A stretch of 43,809 nt of DNA from Bacillus sp. (in: firmicutes) (GCA_011524525.1 WTKE01000093.1:1-43809), one strand, 5' to 3'. Shown: positions 29,544 through 39,275, counted from the first letter of the stretch. A program made the numbers and translations. The notes: generated by a model from the letters alone, not told the origin.

Positions 29544-29906
29544 ATGAAAGATGTTATTACGGTGACAGAAGCGGCTGCACTTCAAATAAAAGATATGATG
29601 AAAGAGAACGAAGAGGAAAATGCGTACTTACGCGTAGCGATTAAAGGTGGCGGATGCAGTGGCCTATCGTATGGTCTAGGATTTGCTCACGAAGTAGAAG
29701 AAGGCGACACGGAGCTTGTTCAACATGAAATTACGTTCTTAATTGATAAAGAAAGTGCCCCTGCGTTAGTGGGAACCGTTATTGACTATAAGCATTCCCT
29801 GATGGGTGGCGGATTCACCATCGAAAATCCTAATGCTATTGCTTCATGTGGGTGTGGTTCCTCTTTCCGTACGGCAACCAACCAAGGCACACCGGAAGAA
29901 TGCTAA
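29544..29906 (+). CDS. yutM: YutM, A-type iron-sulfur carrier (IscA/ErpA/SufA family)
   Basis: 120-residue A-type carrier that delivers iron-sulfur clusters to client proteins. Its three conserved cysteines are visible: one in KGGGCSGLSYG and two in SCGCGSSF near the C-terminus. The ATG at 29544 gives the family's normal N-terminus (KDVITVTEAAA). A GTG at 29538 is also possible, and the ATG at 29534 is out of frame. It is far from the suf operon and has its own promoter and terminator. Confidence 0.94.
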   Translation: MKDVITVTEAAALQIKDMMKENEEENAYLRVAIKGGGCSGLSYGLGFAHEVEEGDTELVQHEITFLIDKESAPALVGTVIDYKHSLMGGGFTIENPNAIASCGCGSSFRTATNQGTPEEC

Positions 29907-29936
29907 AAAGTGCAAGGATCATCCTTTGCACTTTTT
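29905..29936 (+). terminator. Terminator after yutM
   Basis: AAAAAGTGCAAGGAT pairs with ATCCTTTGCACTTTTTT with one bulged base and ends in a T run. Confidence 0.88.
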
Positions 29937-29946
29937 TCTTTTCTCT

Positions 29947-30059
29947 GTCCAGCTCCAGCAGCTAGGGGCTAGGGTCATAAGCTAAATCGCTCCAAAAGGC
30001 AGGCCTTCTTGCAAGATTCATCTTATGCCTGTCGCCCCTGACCAAGCTGCTTTGCTTTT
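29947..30059. repeat. Dispersed palindromic intergenic repeat
   Basis: A 113-base element beginning GTCCAGCTCCAGCAGC and ending near AAGCTGCTTTGCTTTTC. The arms at 29957-29981 and 30022-30051 pair in three blocks (AGCAGCT/AGCTGCT, AGGGGC/GCCCCT, CATAAG/CTTATG). The wording strongly resembles a repeat I recall from many Bacillus intergenic regions (variants with CCAGCGCC, CATAAGC and CTTATGCCTGTC). It ends exactly at the yumC stop codon and has no coding potential. Confidence 0.8.
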
Positions 30060-31058
30060 CTACTTGAACATAGACGAACTATGCAATGGCTGTGCCTTTG
30101 CCTTTGGATCAATAAATGTTTTTGCGTTGTTAACGGCTGTTGGTGCTTCACCGAATCCACAAGCAATAAGCTTTACTTTTCCTTCATACGTACAGATATC
30201 GCCCGCTGCATAAATGCCGGGAATACTGGTTTCCATTTTTGAATTCACAACGATGGAGTTTTTTGAAATCTCAAGTCCCCACTCCTTGATAGGACCGAGG
30301 GAAGATACAAATCCGTAGTTACAAATCACTGCATCTACTTCAATGGTTTCTTTTGTTTTATCATTCACATTCTTTAGCACGACTTGTGCAATGTCTCCGT
30401 TGCTGTTCGAAAGTAAATCTGAAGGGATATATGGAGTTTTTACCTCCACCTTGGAATGTTGAAGGTTTTGTACACTGTGCTCGTGAGCCCGGAACTTATC
30501 ACGACGGTGGACAATTGTTACTTTATCGGCAATCGGTTCGAGCATTAAAGCCCAATCAACAGCTGAATCTCCACCGCCAAATACGACCACCTTTTGACCA
30601 GCAAATTGTTGTAGATCGTCAATAAAGTAGTATAGATTTTTCCCTTCGTAGTGCGAGGAATTTTCTAACTCTAATCGGCGGGGTTGAAAGGCTCCATTTC
30701 CAGCTGTGATGATGATTGTTTTTGAAAAATGGACCTCTTTATTCGTTGTTAACTTAAACGTTCCATTCGTTTGTTTCTCAATTTTCTCAACGGATTGTTC
30801 TAAGCAAACCGTTTGATTGAATGTAGCCATTTGTTCCTTCAGGTTATTTACTAACTGCTGGGCTCGGACTTTAGGAAATCCAGCAACATCATATATATAC
30901 TTTTCAGGGTATAAAGCGGACAACTGCCCACCTAACTGTGGCAAGCTTTCAATCAATTTAACAGTAGCTTGTCTCATTCCCCCATAGAAGGCAGTAAATA
31001 GTCCAGTAGGTCCTCCGCCAATAATGGTAATGTCGTAAACTATCTGGTCCTCTTTCAT
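30060..31058 (-). CDS. yumC: Ferredoxin-NADP+ reductase, thioredoxin-reductase-like type
   Basis: 332-residue flavoprotein with the fold of thioredoxin reductase but without its CxxC pair, which is the mark of YumC-type ferredoxin-NADP+ reductases. The FAD motif is [10 protein letters not shown] (about 12-21), the NADPH motif is [14 protein letters not shown], and the second FAD motif is [14 protein letters not shown]. It supplies or takes electrons from ferredoxin or flavodoxin. The ribosome binding site is GGGGGAT before the ATG. It is divergent from yumB. Confidence 0.93.
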   Translation of the reverse strand: MKEDQIVYDITIIGGGPTGLFTAFYGGMRQATVKLIESLPQLGGQLSALYPEKYIYDVAGFPKVRAQQLVNNLKEQMATFNQTVCLEQSVEKIEKQTNGTFKLTTNKEVHFSKTIIITAGNGAFQPRRLELENSSHYEGKNLYYFIDDLQQFAGQKVVVFGGGDSAVDWALMLEPIADKVTIVHRRDKFRAHEHSVQNLQHSKVEVKTPYIPSDLLSNSNGDIAQVVLKNVNDKTKETIEVDAVICNYGFVSSLGPIKEWGLEISKNSIVVNSKMETSIPGIYAAGDICTYEGKVKLIACGFGEAPTAVNNAKTFIDPKAKAQPLHSSSMFK

Positions 31059-31433
31059 TCTATATCCCCCTAACTATGTGTAGGATTTACCATTTCATAC
31101 TACCAAAAGTATTAAAAATATCTCGAAGTTATGACTAAATAATGAAACTCCCTCCGTATAAGTCGCTAACAGCTAGAGGATTGTCAGAAAAGTTTACCAT
31201 TTATATGATCGATTTTTGGTAGATTTTCTGCTTGAAAAAGTGAATGAAAAGGAATATGATGATATGTAGACATATTGTTAACTTTTTGTGTCTTTTTTTC
31301 AACATTTTCTTGTCTTCTTTCGTGAAAAACATCACAAACTTTTCGTTGTTATTATAAAATAAATTCCTTTATAGAAGCGGAAGATAAAAAAAACACAAAA
31401 AAACTATATATAAAAAAGGTGGGTTTGAACGTC
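31059..31433. other. Divergent intergenic region yumC/yumB
   Basis: 375 bases without a gene. It holds promoter elements for both divergent genes; the only clear ones are a TATAAA at 31353-31358 for yumB and a Rex-like box at 31320-31337. I could not settle the yumC promoter. Confidence 0.6.
31320..31337. promoter_or_regulatory. Candidate Rex operator upstream of yumB
   Basis: The site TCGTGAAAAACATCACAA matches 15 of 18 positions of the Rex consensus TTGTGAA-W4-TTCACAA, including the TG and CACAA cores at the right spacing. It overlaps where the -35 would be for the -10 TATAAA at 31353, so binding would repress. Rex senses the NADH/NAD+ ratio and controls NADH dehydrogenase in B. subtilis; application to this gene is inference. 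Confidence 0.55.
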
Positions 31434-32651
31434 TTGAGAAAACCAAAAATCGTAGTATTAGGTGCCGGATACGGTGGATTAATGACAGTAACAAGATTAC
31501 AAAAACAAGTCGGAGTAAATGAAGCGGATATCGTCCTTATCAACAAAAATGATTACCACTATGAAACAACATGGTTACATGAAGCATCAGCTGGTACATT
31601 ACATCATGACCGTGTACGTTACAATGTAACAGATGTAATTGACACAAACAAAGTGGAGTTCATCAAAGGAACGGTTCTTTCTATCAACCATGAAGAAAAG
31701 AAAGTGGTACTTGATAAAGGGGAAGTTGAGTACGATTACCTTGTTATATCACTAGGTGCAGAGCCAGAAACGTTCGGAATTAAAGGATTGAAAGAGCATG
31801 CATTTGCGATTGCTAATATCAATGCAGCACGTCAACTTCGTGAGCATATTGAATATCAATTCGCTACGTACAATATGGAAGAAGAAAAGAAAGATGAGAG
31901 ATTAGCAATCGTGGTTGGTGGTGCAGGATTTACAGGTATTGAATTCTTAGGGGAATTAACAAACCGTATTCCTGAGCTTTGCCGCGAGTACGATATTGAT
32001 TTCGGCAAAGTGAAACTAATTTGTGTAGAGGCAGCTCCAATGGTACTTCCTGGATTTGATCCAGAGCTAGTTAGCTACGCAACAGCTCAATTAGAGCGTA
32101 AAGGTGTAACATTCATGATCGGTACGGCTATTAAAGAAGCAACTGAAAATGGAATTGTTGTTGGAAAAGGCGAAGACGAAGTAGAAGAAATTAAGGCTGC
32201 AACAGTGGTATGGGCTGCGGGAGTTCGCGGTAGCTCAATCATTGAAAACTCTGGTTTCGAAGCAATGAGAGGTCGCGTAAAGGTTCAACCTGACCTACGT
32301 GTTCCAGGACACGACAACGTATTCATTATCGGTGATTGCTCATTAATCATTGATGAGAAGGTAAATCGTCCATACCCACCAACTGCTCAAATTGCTATGC
32401 AACAAGGGGAACTATGTGCAAGCAATCTCGTTGCCCTTATTCGCGACAAAGGTGAGTTAGGTCACTTTACATTCGATAACAAAGGAACAGTTTGCTCACT
32501 TGGGCATGACGATGCAATCGGAGTAGCCTTTGGTAAGAAGATGACTGGTGGAACGGCTTCATTCATGAAGAAAATGGTTGATAACCGCGCACTATATATG
32601 ATCGGTGGACCTTCACTAGTTCTGAAAAAAGGAAAATTCAACGTTTTATAA
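31434..32651 (+). CDS. yumB: YumB-like type II NADH dehydrogenase
   Basis: 405-residue flavoprotein of the type II NADH:quinone oxidoreductase family. The FAD motif is [11 protein letters not shown] (about 7-17), the NADH motif is [16 protein letters not shown], and the second FAD motif is VFIIGDCS. The C-terminal 40 residues ([15 protein letters not shown]) could be the amphipathic membrane anchor typical of the family. The TTG at 31434 is chosen because AAAGGTGGG lies about 10 bases upstream; in-frame GTG 31419 and TTG 31425 are too close to it. Rex-like control is possible. Confidence 0.88.
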   Translation: MRKPKIVVLGAGYGGLMTVTRLQKQVGVNEADIVLINKNDYHYETTWLHEASAGTLHHDRVRYNVTDVIDTNKVEFIKGTVLSINHEEKKVVLDKGEVEYDYLVISLGAEPETFGIKGLKEHAFAIANINAARQLREHIEYQFATYNMEEEKKDERLAIVVGGAGFTGIEFLGELTNRIPELCREYDIDFGKVKLICVEAAPMVLPGFDPELVSYATAQLERKGVTFMIGTAIKEATENGIVVGKGEDEVEEIKAATVVWAAGVRGSSIIENSGFEAMRGRVKVQPDLRVPGHDNVFIIGDCSLIIDEKVNRPYPPTAQIAMQQGELCASNLVALIRDKGELGHFTFDNKGTVCSLGHDDAIGVAFGKKMTGGTASFMKKMVDNRALYMIGGPSLVLKKGKFNVL

Positions 32652-32659
32652 TAGACGAT

Positions 32660-32697
32660 AAAGAACAAGCTGCTTAAAACAGCTTGTTCTTTTTTTG
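32660..32697 (+). terminator. Terminator after yumB
   Basis: AAAGAACAAGCTG and CAGCTTGTTCTTT arms around a 7-base loop, ending in a T run. Confidence 0.93.
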
Positions 32698-32740
32698 ATA
32701 GTAACGATGATATAATTATTGTATAAATGGGGTGTGGGAT

Positions 32741-33232
32741 TTGAAGAAAACGGATAGAGGAAAGGTTTGGCTGGCAGTGGCTGGTTTGGTCATAAATACA
32801 CATGGTGAGTGGCTTGTGGTAAAAAAGAAGTATGGGGGACTAAAGGGGAAGTGGTCCTTACCAGCGGGATTTGTAGATGAAGGGGAAACAGCAGACGAGG
32901 CTGTTATTCGAGAGGTAAAAGAAGAAACAGGATTAACCTGCCGTGTTGATCAGTTGCTTGGCGTACGAACCGGTGTCATTAAGCATGAAATTAGTGATAA
33001 TATGATTATGTTCCTTCTACAGCAAACAGTCCTTGAGGAAAGGATTGTTATACAAGAAAATGAGCTGTATGAGGCTGCTTTTATCCATCCAGACCAGTTG
33101 CTAGATGAAAATAAAGCTTCCATCATGCTCGCATATATGATTGAAGCGATGGCATCTGCAGAGAGAATGAAAGTCGATCATATTGATCCAGGACAGCAGT
33201 TTGGATACACAGCATACAAGTTGTTTTTGTAA
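32741..33232 (+). CDS. Nudix hydrolase
   Basis: 163-residue Nudix protein. The complete Nudix box runs from the G of GFVDEGE to ETGL and has the required REVKEE core with all metal-binding glutamates. These enzymes hydrolyse nucleoside diphosphates linked to another group; the substrate cannot be predicted. The TTG at 32741 follows GGGGTGTGG and is preferred to the GTG at 32732 inside that sequence. No strong terminator follows. Confidence 0.87.
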   Translation: MKKTDRGKVWLAVAGLVINTHGEWLVVKKKYGGLKGKWSLPAGFVDEGETADEAVIREVKEETGLTCRVDQLLGVRTGVIKHEISDNMIMFLLQQTVLEERIVIQENELYEAAFIHPDQLLDENKASIMLAYMIEAMASAERMKVDHIDPGQQFGYTAYKLFL

Positions 33233-33385
33233 TTATTAAAATATTTAGAAACAGTATGAAAAACAGAGAAAAAACCATTTGTATGCGGTACCACCAATTG
33301 TTTTTGGAAGATTTCCTTACTTTCCTTTTTTGTTTTTTCATGATATATTATCTGAAAATTCAGTCGTTTGGAAAGGTTGAGGAAA

Positions 33386-33517
33386 ATGAATGCAGTGAAG
33401 GTAGAAACAAAGGAATGTCTTTATTGCTCAGGCAAGGGCTATTTCCAGCTTTTACTCGGTGGTTCAGAAACATGCCCAAGCTGTGGGGGAACTGGAAAAC
33501 AGAAAGAATCAAAATAA
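33386..33517 (+). CDS. yuiA: YuiA-like 43-residue zinc-finger protein
   Basis: 43-residue protein with two DnaJ-type CxxCxGxG motifs: CLYCSGKG (residues 11-18) and CPSCGGTG (30-37), linked by YFQLLLGGSET. It probably folds around one zinc ion. The ribosome binding site GAGG lies upstream of the ATG at 33386. Position before yuiB, yuiC and yuiD matches B. subtilis yuiA from memory. A longer frame at 33256-33603 overlaps it but is a shadow. Confidence 0.85.
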   Translation: MNAVKVETKECLYCSGKGYFQLLLGGSETCPSCGGTGKQKESK

Positions 33518-33526
33518 CCAAATTTC

Positions 33527-33555
33527 CTCCGTATATGATGCGGAGTATTTTTTTG
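33527..33555 (+). terminator. Terminator after yuiA
   Basis: CTCCGTAT and ATGCGGAG arms (one wobble) around an ATG loop, then TA and seven T. Confidence 0.85.
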
Positions 33556-33579
33556 TTCTTCTTTCCTCCGGCCATTTTA

Positions 33580-33609
33580 TTGACGAAAAACGTTTGCTTT
33601 TAGTACACT
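33580..33609 (+). promoter_or_regulatory. Sigma-A promoter of yuiB
   Basis: TTGACG at 33580-33585, 18-base spacer, TACACT at 33604-33609; about 32 bases lie between the -10 and the start codon. Confidence 0.65.
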
Positions 33610-33641
33610 AAAAGTTGATGTGTGAAGGGGGAAACAACTAA

Positions 33642-33965
33642 ATGCCAATGACGATATTTGTTCTACCAATATCCATGCTTTTGTTTTTTGTCTTATTTTT
33701 TGGAATCGGATTCATCTTAAATATGCTACTAAGAATGTCGTGGATTATGGCAATCATTTATCCAATCGTTTCTATCCTCATTGTTGATGTGGTTAGCTTC
33801 AGTGAGTATTTTACAAATAGTGCGGCTGCATTTCAAGACTTGGGTAACCGATTTATGAATCTAGCACTTGCAGACATTCTGATTTTAAGCAGCGGAATGG
33901 CAGGAGCCATACTTGCAGGAATAACGATAAAAATGTTAAGAAACAGAGGATATCGCATGTTTTAG
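33642..33965 (+). CDS. yuiB: YuiB-like small membrane protein
   Basis: 107-residue protein with three predicted membrane segments (about residues 4-30, 33-52 and 76-98), a short loop with SEYFTNSAAAFQDLG and a basic tail RNRGYRMF. Family YuiB, function unknown. The ribosome binding site is GAAGGGGGAAA. It is flanked by its own promoter and terminator, so it is likely a single-gene unit. Confidence 0.82.
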   Translation: MPMTIFVLPISMLLFFVLFFGIGFILNMLLRMSWIMAIIYPIVSILIVDVVSFSEYFTNSAAAFQDLGNRFMNLALADILILSSGMAGAILAGITIKMLRNRGYRMF

Positions 33966-33991
33966 CCTTCACTTTTAGTGGAGGTTTTTTT
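33966..33991 (+). terminator. Terminator after yuiB
   Basis: CCTTCACT and AGTGGAGG arms (one wobble) with a TTT loop and seven T. It begins directly after the stop codon. Confidence 0.85.
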
Positions 33992-34100
33992 GTATTATAT
34001 GCTAACTTGTTAAAATATACCATAATCTATCAATTCACTAAAATATGAATACTTCTCTCGAAAATGGGAAATGACTAGTTTTGGGAGGAGTGAAAAAAAG

Positions 34101-34808
34101 ATGAAAATAGTGAAATTGTTTATAAGGCGTGTCATGTTGATGGTGTTATTTTTGGGAGCTTTGGGTGCAACATTTCAAAGTATCTCAGGTGTAAAAGCTG
34201 AATCTCTACTGGCAAATACAAATTATGGTGACGAAGTGGACGGTAAGGATTCTGTCATTGATCACACCGTAAAACAGATTGGATTGGCCTTTAAATTCTT
34301 AAATAATATAGCTAGTGATGAAACATTAATCTCATCAAGTGAAGAAGTAATCGGTGCCCCGCCAAAGCTTGAAGAAGCATTTGATTGGGGTCAATACCCG
34401 AAAGCAACCGTAACTGCCACTGGCTACACTGCAGGAGTTGAATCAACTGGAAAGAACCCTGGGCATCCAGAGTTTGGAATTACATATTCAGGTGTGAAGG
34501 TAACGAGAGACTTATTTTCAACAGTAGCTGCGGATTTAAATGTTTTTCCAATCGGAACCATTCTCTTTATTCCTGGTTACGGATACGGAGTTGTTGCCGA
34601 TAAGGGTGGAGCAATCAAAGGCAATAAAGTAGACCTTTATTATGAAACCGTTGAAGATGTGTACAACAACTGGGGTAAGAAAACAATAGAAGTGTATGTT
34701 GTTGAAAAAGGCGATGGAAAGCTAACTGAAGAAGAGCTTCGTGCCTTAAATGAGGACAAAGCATTACAAGTATTCCGTCAGCAATATACGAGCTCAGAAC
34801 GTAAGTAG
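34101..34808 (+). CDS. yuiC: YuiC-like 3D-domain murein hydrolase
   Basis: 235-residue secreted protein. A signal sequence covers residues 1 to about 33 (basic KLFIRR, then [11 protein letters not shown], cut near VKAES). A linker is followed by a C-terminal 3D (Sps) domain from about 100 to 190, with the catalytic-type residues in [19 protein letters not shown] and KVDLYY. B. subtilis YuiC is a muralytic enzyme of this fold active in stationary phase. The ATG at 34101 follows GGGAGGAG; the earlier frame from 34071 includes that site. Confidence 0.88.
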   Translation: MKIVKLFIRRVMLMVLFLGALGATFQSISGVKAESLLANTNYGDEVDGKDSVIDHTVKQIGLAFKFLNNIASDETLISSSEEVIGAPPKLEEAFDWGQYPKATVTATGYTAGVESTGKNPGHPEFGITYSGVKVTRDLFSTVAADLNVFPIGTILFIPGYGYGVVADKGGAIKGNKVDLYYETVEDVYNNWGKKTIEVYVVEKGDGKLTEEELRALNEDKALQVFRQQYTSSERK

Positions 34809-34809
34809 G

Positions 34810-34850
34810 AAAAAGGCGAGTTTCTCATGAGAGATACTTGCCTTTTTAGT
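34810..34850. terminator. Terminator between yuiC and yuiD
   Basis: AAAAAGGCGAGT pairs with ACTTGCCTTTTT (one wobble); the loop itself contains CTCATGAG. Confidence 0.8.
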
Positions 34851-34895
34851 TTTCCAGATTATCGTGAATAGTTAAGTGGAAATATTATCTTTGTT

Positions 34896-35372
34896 TTATG
34901 TAGTAATAAACCGAAGGAAGAACGCAACGAGTACACCGGTGATTCCTCCGAAGAATACTTCAATTGGTTTGTGCCCAAGAAGCTCCTTTAACTCTTTTCG
35001 TTTCTCTTGCTCAGGTTTATTCGGCCAACCTTTTGCTTCATCTAGAAATTTATGAAAGTCATGTACAAGCTGATTTAATACAATAGCCTGTTCACCAGCT
35101 TGCCTTCTCACACCTGTAGCATCAAACATAGTTATAATAGCAAACACAGCAGCTACAGCGAATATAGCGGAGTCAATTCCTGCTTCGAAAGCCACGCCGG
35201 TAGATAATGCGGTTACAGCAGCAGAATGAGAGCTAGGCATGCCTCCTGTACTCGTAAGCAAGGACCAATCAATCTTCCGAGTAGCGAGATACTGAATAGG
35301 AACCTTTACAAATTGAGCAAAAAAGATTGCGATCAAGGAAGCGATAAATGGGAAGTTAAATAAAAATGCCAT
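34896..35372 (-). CDS. yuiD: YuiD-like DUF212 membrane protein
   Basis: 158-residue membrane protein of DUF212, distantly related to acid-phosphatase/vanadium-haloperoxidase (PAP2) proteins. GGMPSSHSAAV matches the PAP2 SGH-type motif, and MFDATGVRRQAGEQA lies in the next conserved block. Four or five membrane segments are expected. The ATG at 35372 has AGAGGT upstream and gives the family length; the frame to 35405 has no ribosome binding site. Convergent with yuiC. Confidence 0.88.
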   Translation of the reverse strand: MAFLFNFPFIASLIAIFFAQFVKVPIQYLATRKIDWSLLTSTGGMPSSHSAAVTALSTGVAFEAGIDSAIFAVAAVFAIITMFDATGVRRQAGEQAIVLNQLVHDFHKFLDEAKGWPNKPEQEKRKELKELLGHKPIEVFFGGITGVLVAFFLRFITT

Positions 35373-35493
35373 AAATATATACCTCTTTTCTCCATCATGA
35401 ATCAATACCAGAAAAATTCTAGGGTTTTACATGATTTTCCCATTTCTCTTTGCTAAGATAGTGGTAAATGTAGCACATTTAGGGGGAGAGTCA

Positions 35494-35877
35494 TTGTCAC
35501 ACTATCCAGCTGAATATTATGAGTTTTTTATTTCTTTTAATGAAGGTGATTATTATACTTGTCACGATTTACTGGAAGAAATGTGGATGACTGATAAAGG
35601 AAATTATTTTTTAAAAGGCTTATTACAAATGAGTGTAGCTATTTATCATTATGAATACGGTAATGTTGTTGGTGCACGATCAATGATGAAGGTGGCTTAT
35701 GAATATTTAGATTCGTATCGTCCCAAGTACTGGGGTCTGGATGTTGAAAAGCTCCATACATTTATTTACCAGTGTATTACTATTATACCACAACATATTG
35801 ATCGAATTCCCTTTGAAAAAGTAGGGACTCTTCCAAGCCTACCCCAGTATTACTTATTTTTAGAAGAAGATAATTAG
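35494..35877 (+). CDS. DUF309 protein
   Basis: 127-residue all-helical protein of the DUF309 family. The family motif [20 protein letters not shown], with conserved His and Glu residues, and [17 protein letters not shown] are clear. Function is unknown. The start is TTG at 35494, behind AGGGGGAGAG; the longer frame from 35431 contains no better site. It lies between yuiD and pepA, where I recall no gene in B. subtilis. Confidence 0.82.
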   Translation: MSHYPAEYYEFFISFNEGDYYTCHDLLEEMWMTDKGNYFLKGLLQMSVAIYHYEYGNVVGARSMMKVAYEYLDSYRPKYWGLDVEKLHTFIYQCITIIPQHIDRIPFEKVGTLPSLPQYYLFLEEDN

Positions 35878-35930
35878 ATATTCGAAATATTTTTTTATAT
35901 AATAGTTTTATAACAAATGGAGGTGACGGT

Positions 35931-37436
35931 ATGTTTTCCGTACATGATAAAATTGATTTATCGGTGAAATTGGACGCATTAGTCATTGGATTATATGATA
36001 AGCCAGTAAAGTTCGATGGCGAGTTAAAAGAGCTAGATGATCAATTTGAAGGCTATTTAACAGAATTAGTGAAAAGCGGTGACTTGTCAGCGAAAAAGAA
36101 GAGCATAACGAAAATACATACATTTGGAAAAATTGGAGCTAGAAATTTATATATTGTTGGTCTTGGAAAAGAGGATCAAGCGACCTTTGCTTCCATACGT
36201 GAAGCATTCGGAGCGGTGTGTAAACAAATTCAATCTGCAAGGTTAGTTGAGATGGCTGTTCACTTAGATTCTTTCATAGGGAAAGAACTAGACGCGTTGG
36301 ATGTAGCCCATGCTGTCGGAGAAGCACTTGCCTTAGCTACCTATGAGTTTAAAGGCTATAAGCAAAAATCGAATGAGCCTGAAAAAAAGATTGAAAATGT
36401 CCATGTATACAGTGAACAGTTAGAAAAGGAAGACCATCAGGCCGCGTTAACCGTAGGATATGTATACGGCAAAGGAACAAATTCTGCTCGTACACTAGTA
36501 AACTTACCTGGAAATATGCTCACAGCTACCGATATGGCTAATTATGCAAAGCAGCTAGGAGAAAAATACGAATTTGAAATAGAAATTCTTGAAAAAGAAG
36601 ATATGCTAAAGCTTGGTATGGGGGCAATGTTAGCTGTCAATCAAGGATCAACCGAGCCGCCAAAAATGATTGTTCTGAAGTATCAAGGGAAAGAGGAGTG
36701 GACAGATGTTATTGGTTTAGTCGGTAAGGGGATTACCTTTGATACGGGCGGATACTCGATCAAGCCAAAGGATGGCATTGTTGGAATGAAAACCGATATG
36801 GGTGGTGCTGCTGCCGTGCTTGGAGCGATGGAAATCATCGGTGAATTACGTCCAGAGCAAAATGTGGTTGCTGTCATTCCTTCGACAGATAACATGATTA
36901 GTGGGACAGCCTTTAAGCCAGACGATGTGATAACGTCTATGAGTGGGAAAACGATTGAAGTATTAAACACGGATGCAGAAGGTAGATTAGTATTGGCAGA
37001 TGCTGTCACATACGCCAAGTTTCATGGAGCACAGTACTTGGTTGACGTGGCAACACTAACGGGCGGAGTGATTATCGCACTGGGAACAGATACAACCGGA
37101 GCACTAACGAACCATGAAGGATTATTTGAGCAAGTACTTGAAGCCTCATCTGAAGCTGGTGAACCTATGTGGCGTCTTCCTCTTTTCGAAAAGGATAAAG
37201 AAAGAGTAAGAAATAGTAAAATTGCTGATCTGAATAATTCACCAGGTCGAGAAGGTCACGCGATCATGGGTGGAGCCTTTGTCGGTGAGTTTGCCGAAAA
37301 TACTCCATGGGTACATTTAGATATTGCTGGCACAGCTACCACTTCTAAAGCGTCAGACTTAGGGCCGGACGGAGCGACAGGTGTTATGACAAGAACACTC
37401 GCCCTCTTTGTTGAACGATTTGAAGCAATTAAATAA
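35931..37436 (+). CDS. pepA: Leucyl aminopeptidase, M17 family
   Basis: Cytosolic hexameric two-metal exopeptidase of 501 residues. The C-terminal catalytic half carries [15 protein letters not shown] and the signature [13 protein letters not shown] with metal ligands and catalytic residues. The N-terminal half is the M17 oligomerisation domain. The ribosome binding site GGAGGTGA is near perfect. It corresponds to B. subtilis yuiE/pepA and is followed by a terminator. Confidence 0.95.
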   Translation: MFSVHDKIDLSVKLDALVIGLYDKPVKFDGELKELDDQFEGYLTELVKSGDLSAKKKSITKIHTFGKIGARNLYIVGLGKEDQATFASIREAFGAVCKQIQSARLVEMAVHLDSFIGKELDALDVAHAVGEALALATYEFKGYKQKSNEPEKKIENVHVYSEQLEKEDHQAALTVGYVYGKGTNSARTLVNLPGNMLTATDMANYAKQLGEKYEFEIEILEKEDMLKLGMGAMLAVNQGSTEPPKMIVLKYQGKEEWTDVIGLVGKGITFDTGGYSIKPKDGIVGMKTDMGGAAAVLGAMEIIGELRPEQNVVAVIPSTDNMISGTAFKPDDVITSMSGKTIEVLNTDAEGRLVLADAVTYAKFHGAQYLVDVATLTGGVIIALGTDTTGALTNHEGLFEQVLEASSEAGEPMWRLPLFEKDKERVRNSKIADLNNSPGREGHAIMGGAFVGEFAENTPWVHLDIAGTATTSKASDLGPDGATGVMTRTLALFVERFEAIK

Positions 37437-37476
37437 TTGGTGAAAAGTATATAAACTTAACTAGCAAACAAATTAG

Positions 37477-37516
37477 CAGTCCTATTCGTAACTGAATGGG
37501 ACTGTATTTTTTTTTA
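37477..37516 (+). terminator. Terminator after pepA
   Basis: CAGTCCTATTC and GAATGGGACTG arms (one wobble) and a ten-T run. Confidence 0.9.
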
Positions 37517-37532
37517 AAATATCAAGGCTTTA

Positions 37533-37718
37533 TAGGCGGAGAAATTCCGGTTAATGTGTATTGTGGGGGCTCAAGAAGCAGATATAAGCGGAAATTTTCC
37601 GATTAACTTCTCTATTTATACCTAAATCTAAAGATTATGTTCATCTAAGCGGAAAAACTCCGCTTATTTTGCGGGAAATGCTGGTATTTCCCGAAATAGA
37701 CGGAATTTCTCCTTTTAT
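37533..37718. repeat. Array of four short CGGA palindromes
   Basis: Four related 22-base dyads start at 37533, 37585, 37646 and 37697, spaced 52, 61 and 51 bases. Each has the form TA-RR-CGGA-N4-6-TCCG-NTTA; the best is TAAGCGGAAAAACTCCGCTT. Between copies 3 and 4 lies a further hairpin CGGGAAAT/ATTTCCCG (37672-37693). They fill the 484-base gap between the pepA terminator and the yuiF promoter. No coding potential is seen. Confidence 0.8.
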
Positions 37719-37817
37719 TTTTCAAACTATTAATTTAAGTGTGAATGACCGCTTGAATAGAAAGGTTAAATCTAATTTTGAACTTCAAGTAAAGTTTCTT
37801 AGAGATTTTTTATTTCC

Positions 37818-37847
37818 TTGACAGCCTTTGAAAATCTGTGCTATTTT
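37818..37847 (+). promoter_or_regulatory. Promoter candidate for yuiF
   Basis: TTGACA at 37818-37823, 18-base spacer, TATTTT at 37842-37847. The -35 is perfect and the -10 moderate. Confidence 0.55.
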
Positions 37848-37920
37848 AATTCTTGTGTTTTATTACTCTACCAATTTACCAAACTAAAGGATTGTTTTTA
37901 GAAAGGAGCACTTATACAAC

Positions 37921-39234
37921 ATGAATGCAGTCATCCTTGCCGTGCTTGTTATGCTACTATTAAGTTTATTTCGAGTAAATGTCGTGTTATCCCTCATTAT
38001 CGGAGCGATCGTCGGTGGATTAACCGGTGGATTATCGATTGAAAAAACAATAGAAATCTTCTCTGGAGGATTAGGAGGGAGTGCGGAGGTTGCCTTAAGT
38101 TACGCTTTATTAGGTGGCTTCGCTATTGCCATATCAAAAACAGGGCTACCAAATGTTTTGGTCGATGCTGTTTTAAAAATGGTTCAAAAGAATGGTGATT
38201 CTAAAGCTAAAATATATTCAAAAGCGCTCATCGTTTTTGCGATTTTATTAATGGCTTGCTTCTCACAAAACCTGATCCCTATCCATATTGCGTTTATTCC
38301 TATATTAATTCCACCACTATTAAATGTGATGAATGAGTTGAAAATAGATAGAAGATTAATAGCATCCGTTTTAACATTCGGGTTAACGGCCCCTTATATC
38401 CTTTTGCCAGCAGGATTTGGAAAAATCTTTCACGATATACTAGCTACTAATATGGCTGATAGTGGATTAACGATTGACCCTGCTGATATTCCGACAGCCA
38501 TGCTAATTCCGACAGCGGGTCTTTTAGTAGGATTATTAATTGCTATTTTCTTTTCATACCGAAAAGGAAGAAACTATGTCACACACGATTTAATTAAAGT
38601 AGAAAAGCAAGAACAAAGTAAGTTGGCAATCGTTTTTGCCATACTAGCCATCATTGGTGCATTAATCGTGCAAATTCTCCTCGATTCAATGATCATCGGT
38701 GCTCTTGCAGGGATTATCATTATCTACTTGAGTGGTTCTGTGAAATGGCGTGAAGCGGACGAGCTTCTAACAGATGGAATGAAAATGATGGCCTTTATCG
38801 GATTTGTAATGTTATCGGCCTTTGGATTTGCCGAAGTATTAAAGGCAACTGGGGCAGTAGATGAACTTGTTCAACAATCTGCAAATGTGATTGGTGGAAA
38901 CCAGGGGCTGGCTGCTTTATTGATGTTAATAGTAGGGTTGCTAGTTACTATGGGAATTGGATCTTCTTTCTCTACGATTCCCATCATTGCTACCATTTTC
39001 GTGCCACTTTGTATGGAACTTGGTTTTAGTCCAATGGCTACGATTGCATTAGTTGGTACAGCAGCAGCACTAGGAGATGCAGGATCACCGGCTTCTGATA
39101 GTACGCTAGGGCCTACAGCAGGCTTGAATGCAGATGGTCAGCATAATCATATTTGGGACACATGTGTGCCAACCTTTATTCATTACAATATACCACTTGT
39201 CATTTTCGGTTGGATCGCGGCTATGGTATTATAA
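37921..39234 (+). CDS. yuiF: YuiF-like Na+/H+ antiporter-family transporter
   Basis: 437-residue integral membrane protein with about eleven or twelve membrane segments. The C-terminal part has [18 protein letters not shown] and [20 protein letters not shown], characteristic of the Na+/H+ antiporter/amino-acid transporter family (IT superfamily). The likely role is amino-acid uptake or cation exchange; the substrate is not evident. The ribosome binding site is AAAGGAG. Its position after pepA matches B. subtilis. Confidence 0.86.
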   Translation: MNAVILAVLVMLLLSLFRVNVVLSLIIGAIVGGLTGGLSIEKTIEIFSGGLGGSAEVALSYALLGGFAIAISKTGLPNVLVDAVLKMVQKNGDSKAKIYSKALIVFAILLMACFSQNLIPIHIAFIPILIPPLLNVMNELKIDRRLIASVLTFGLTAPYILLPAGFGKIFHDILATNMADSGLTIDPADIPTAMLIPTAGLLVGLLIAIFFSYRKGRNYVTHDLIKVEKQEQSKLAIVFAILAIIGALIVQILLDSMIIGALAGIIIIYLSGSVKWREADELLTDGMKMMAFIGFVMLSAFGFAEVLKATGAVDELVQQSANVIGGNQGLAALLMLIVGLLVTMGIGSSFSTIPIIATIFVPLCMELGFSPMATIALVGTAAALGDAGSPASDSTLGPTAGLNADGQHNHIWDTCVPTFIHYNIPLVIFGWIAAMVL

Positions 39235-39242
39235 TAGGTGAA

Positions 39243-39275
39243 AGTGCAGCTTTCTTAATGAAGGCTGCATTTTTT
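39243..39275 (+). terminator. Terminator after yuiF
   Basis: AGTGCAGCTTTC pairs with GAAGGCTGCAT (wobbles), followed by a T run. Confidence 0.87.

Noticed and set aside
29947-30059. Structured RNA gene or riboswitch
   Set aside because: The paired blocks and wording fit a dispersed intergenic repeat better, and it lies at the 3' ends of both neighbours, not in a leader.
33256-33603. 115-residue plus-strand ORF over yuiA
   Set aside because: It is in another frame than the two CxxCxGxG motifs, crosses the yuiA terminator and the yuiB -35 region, and has no ribosome binding site.
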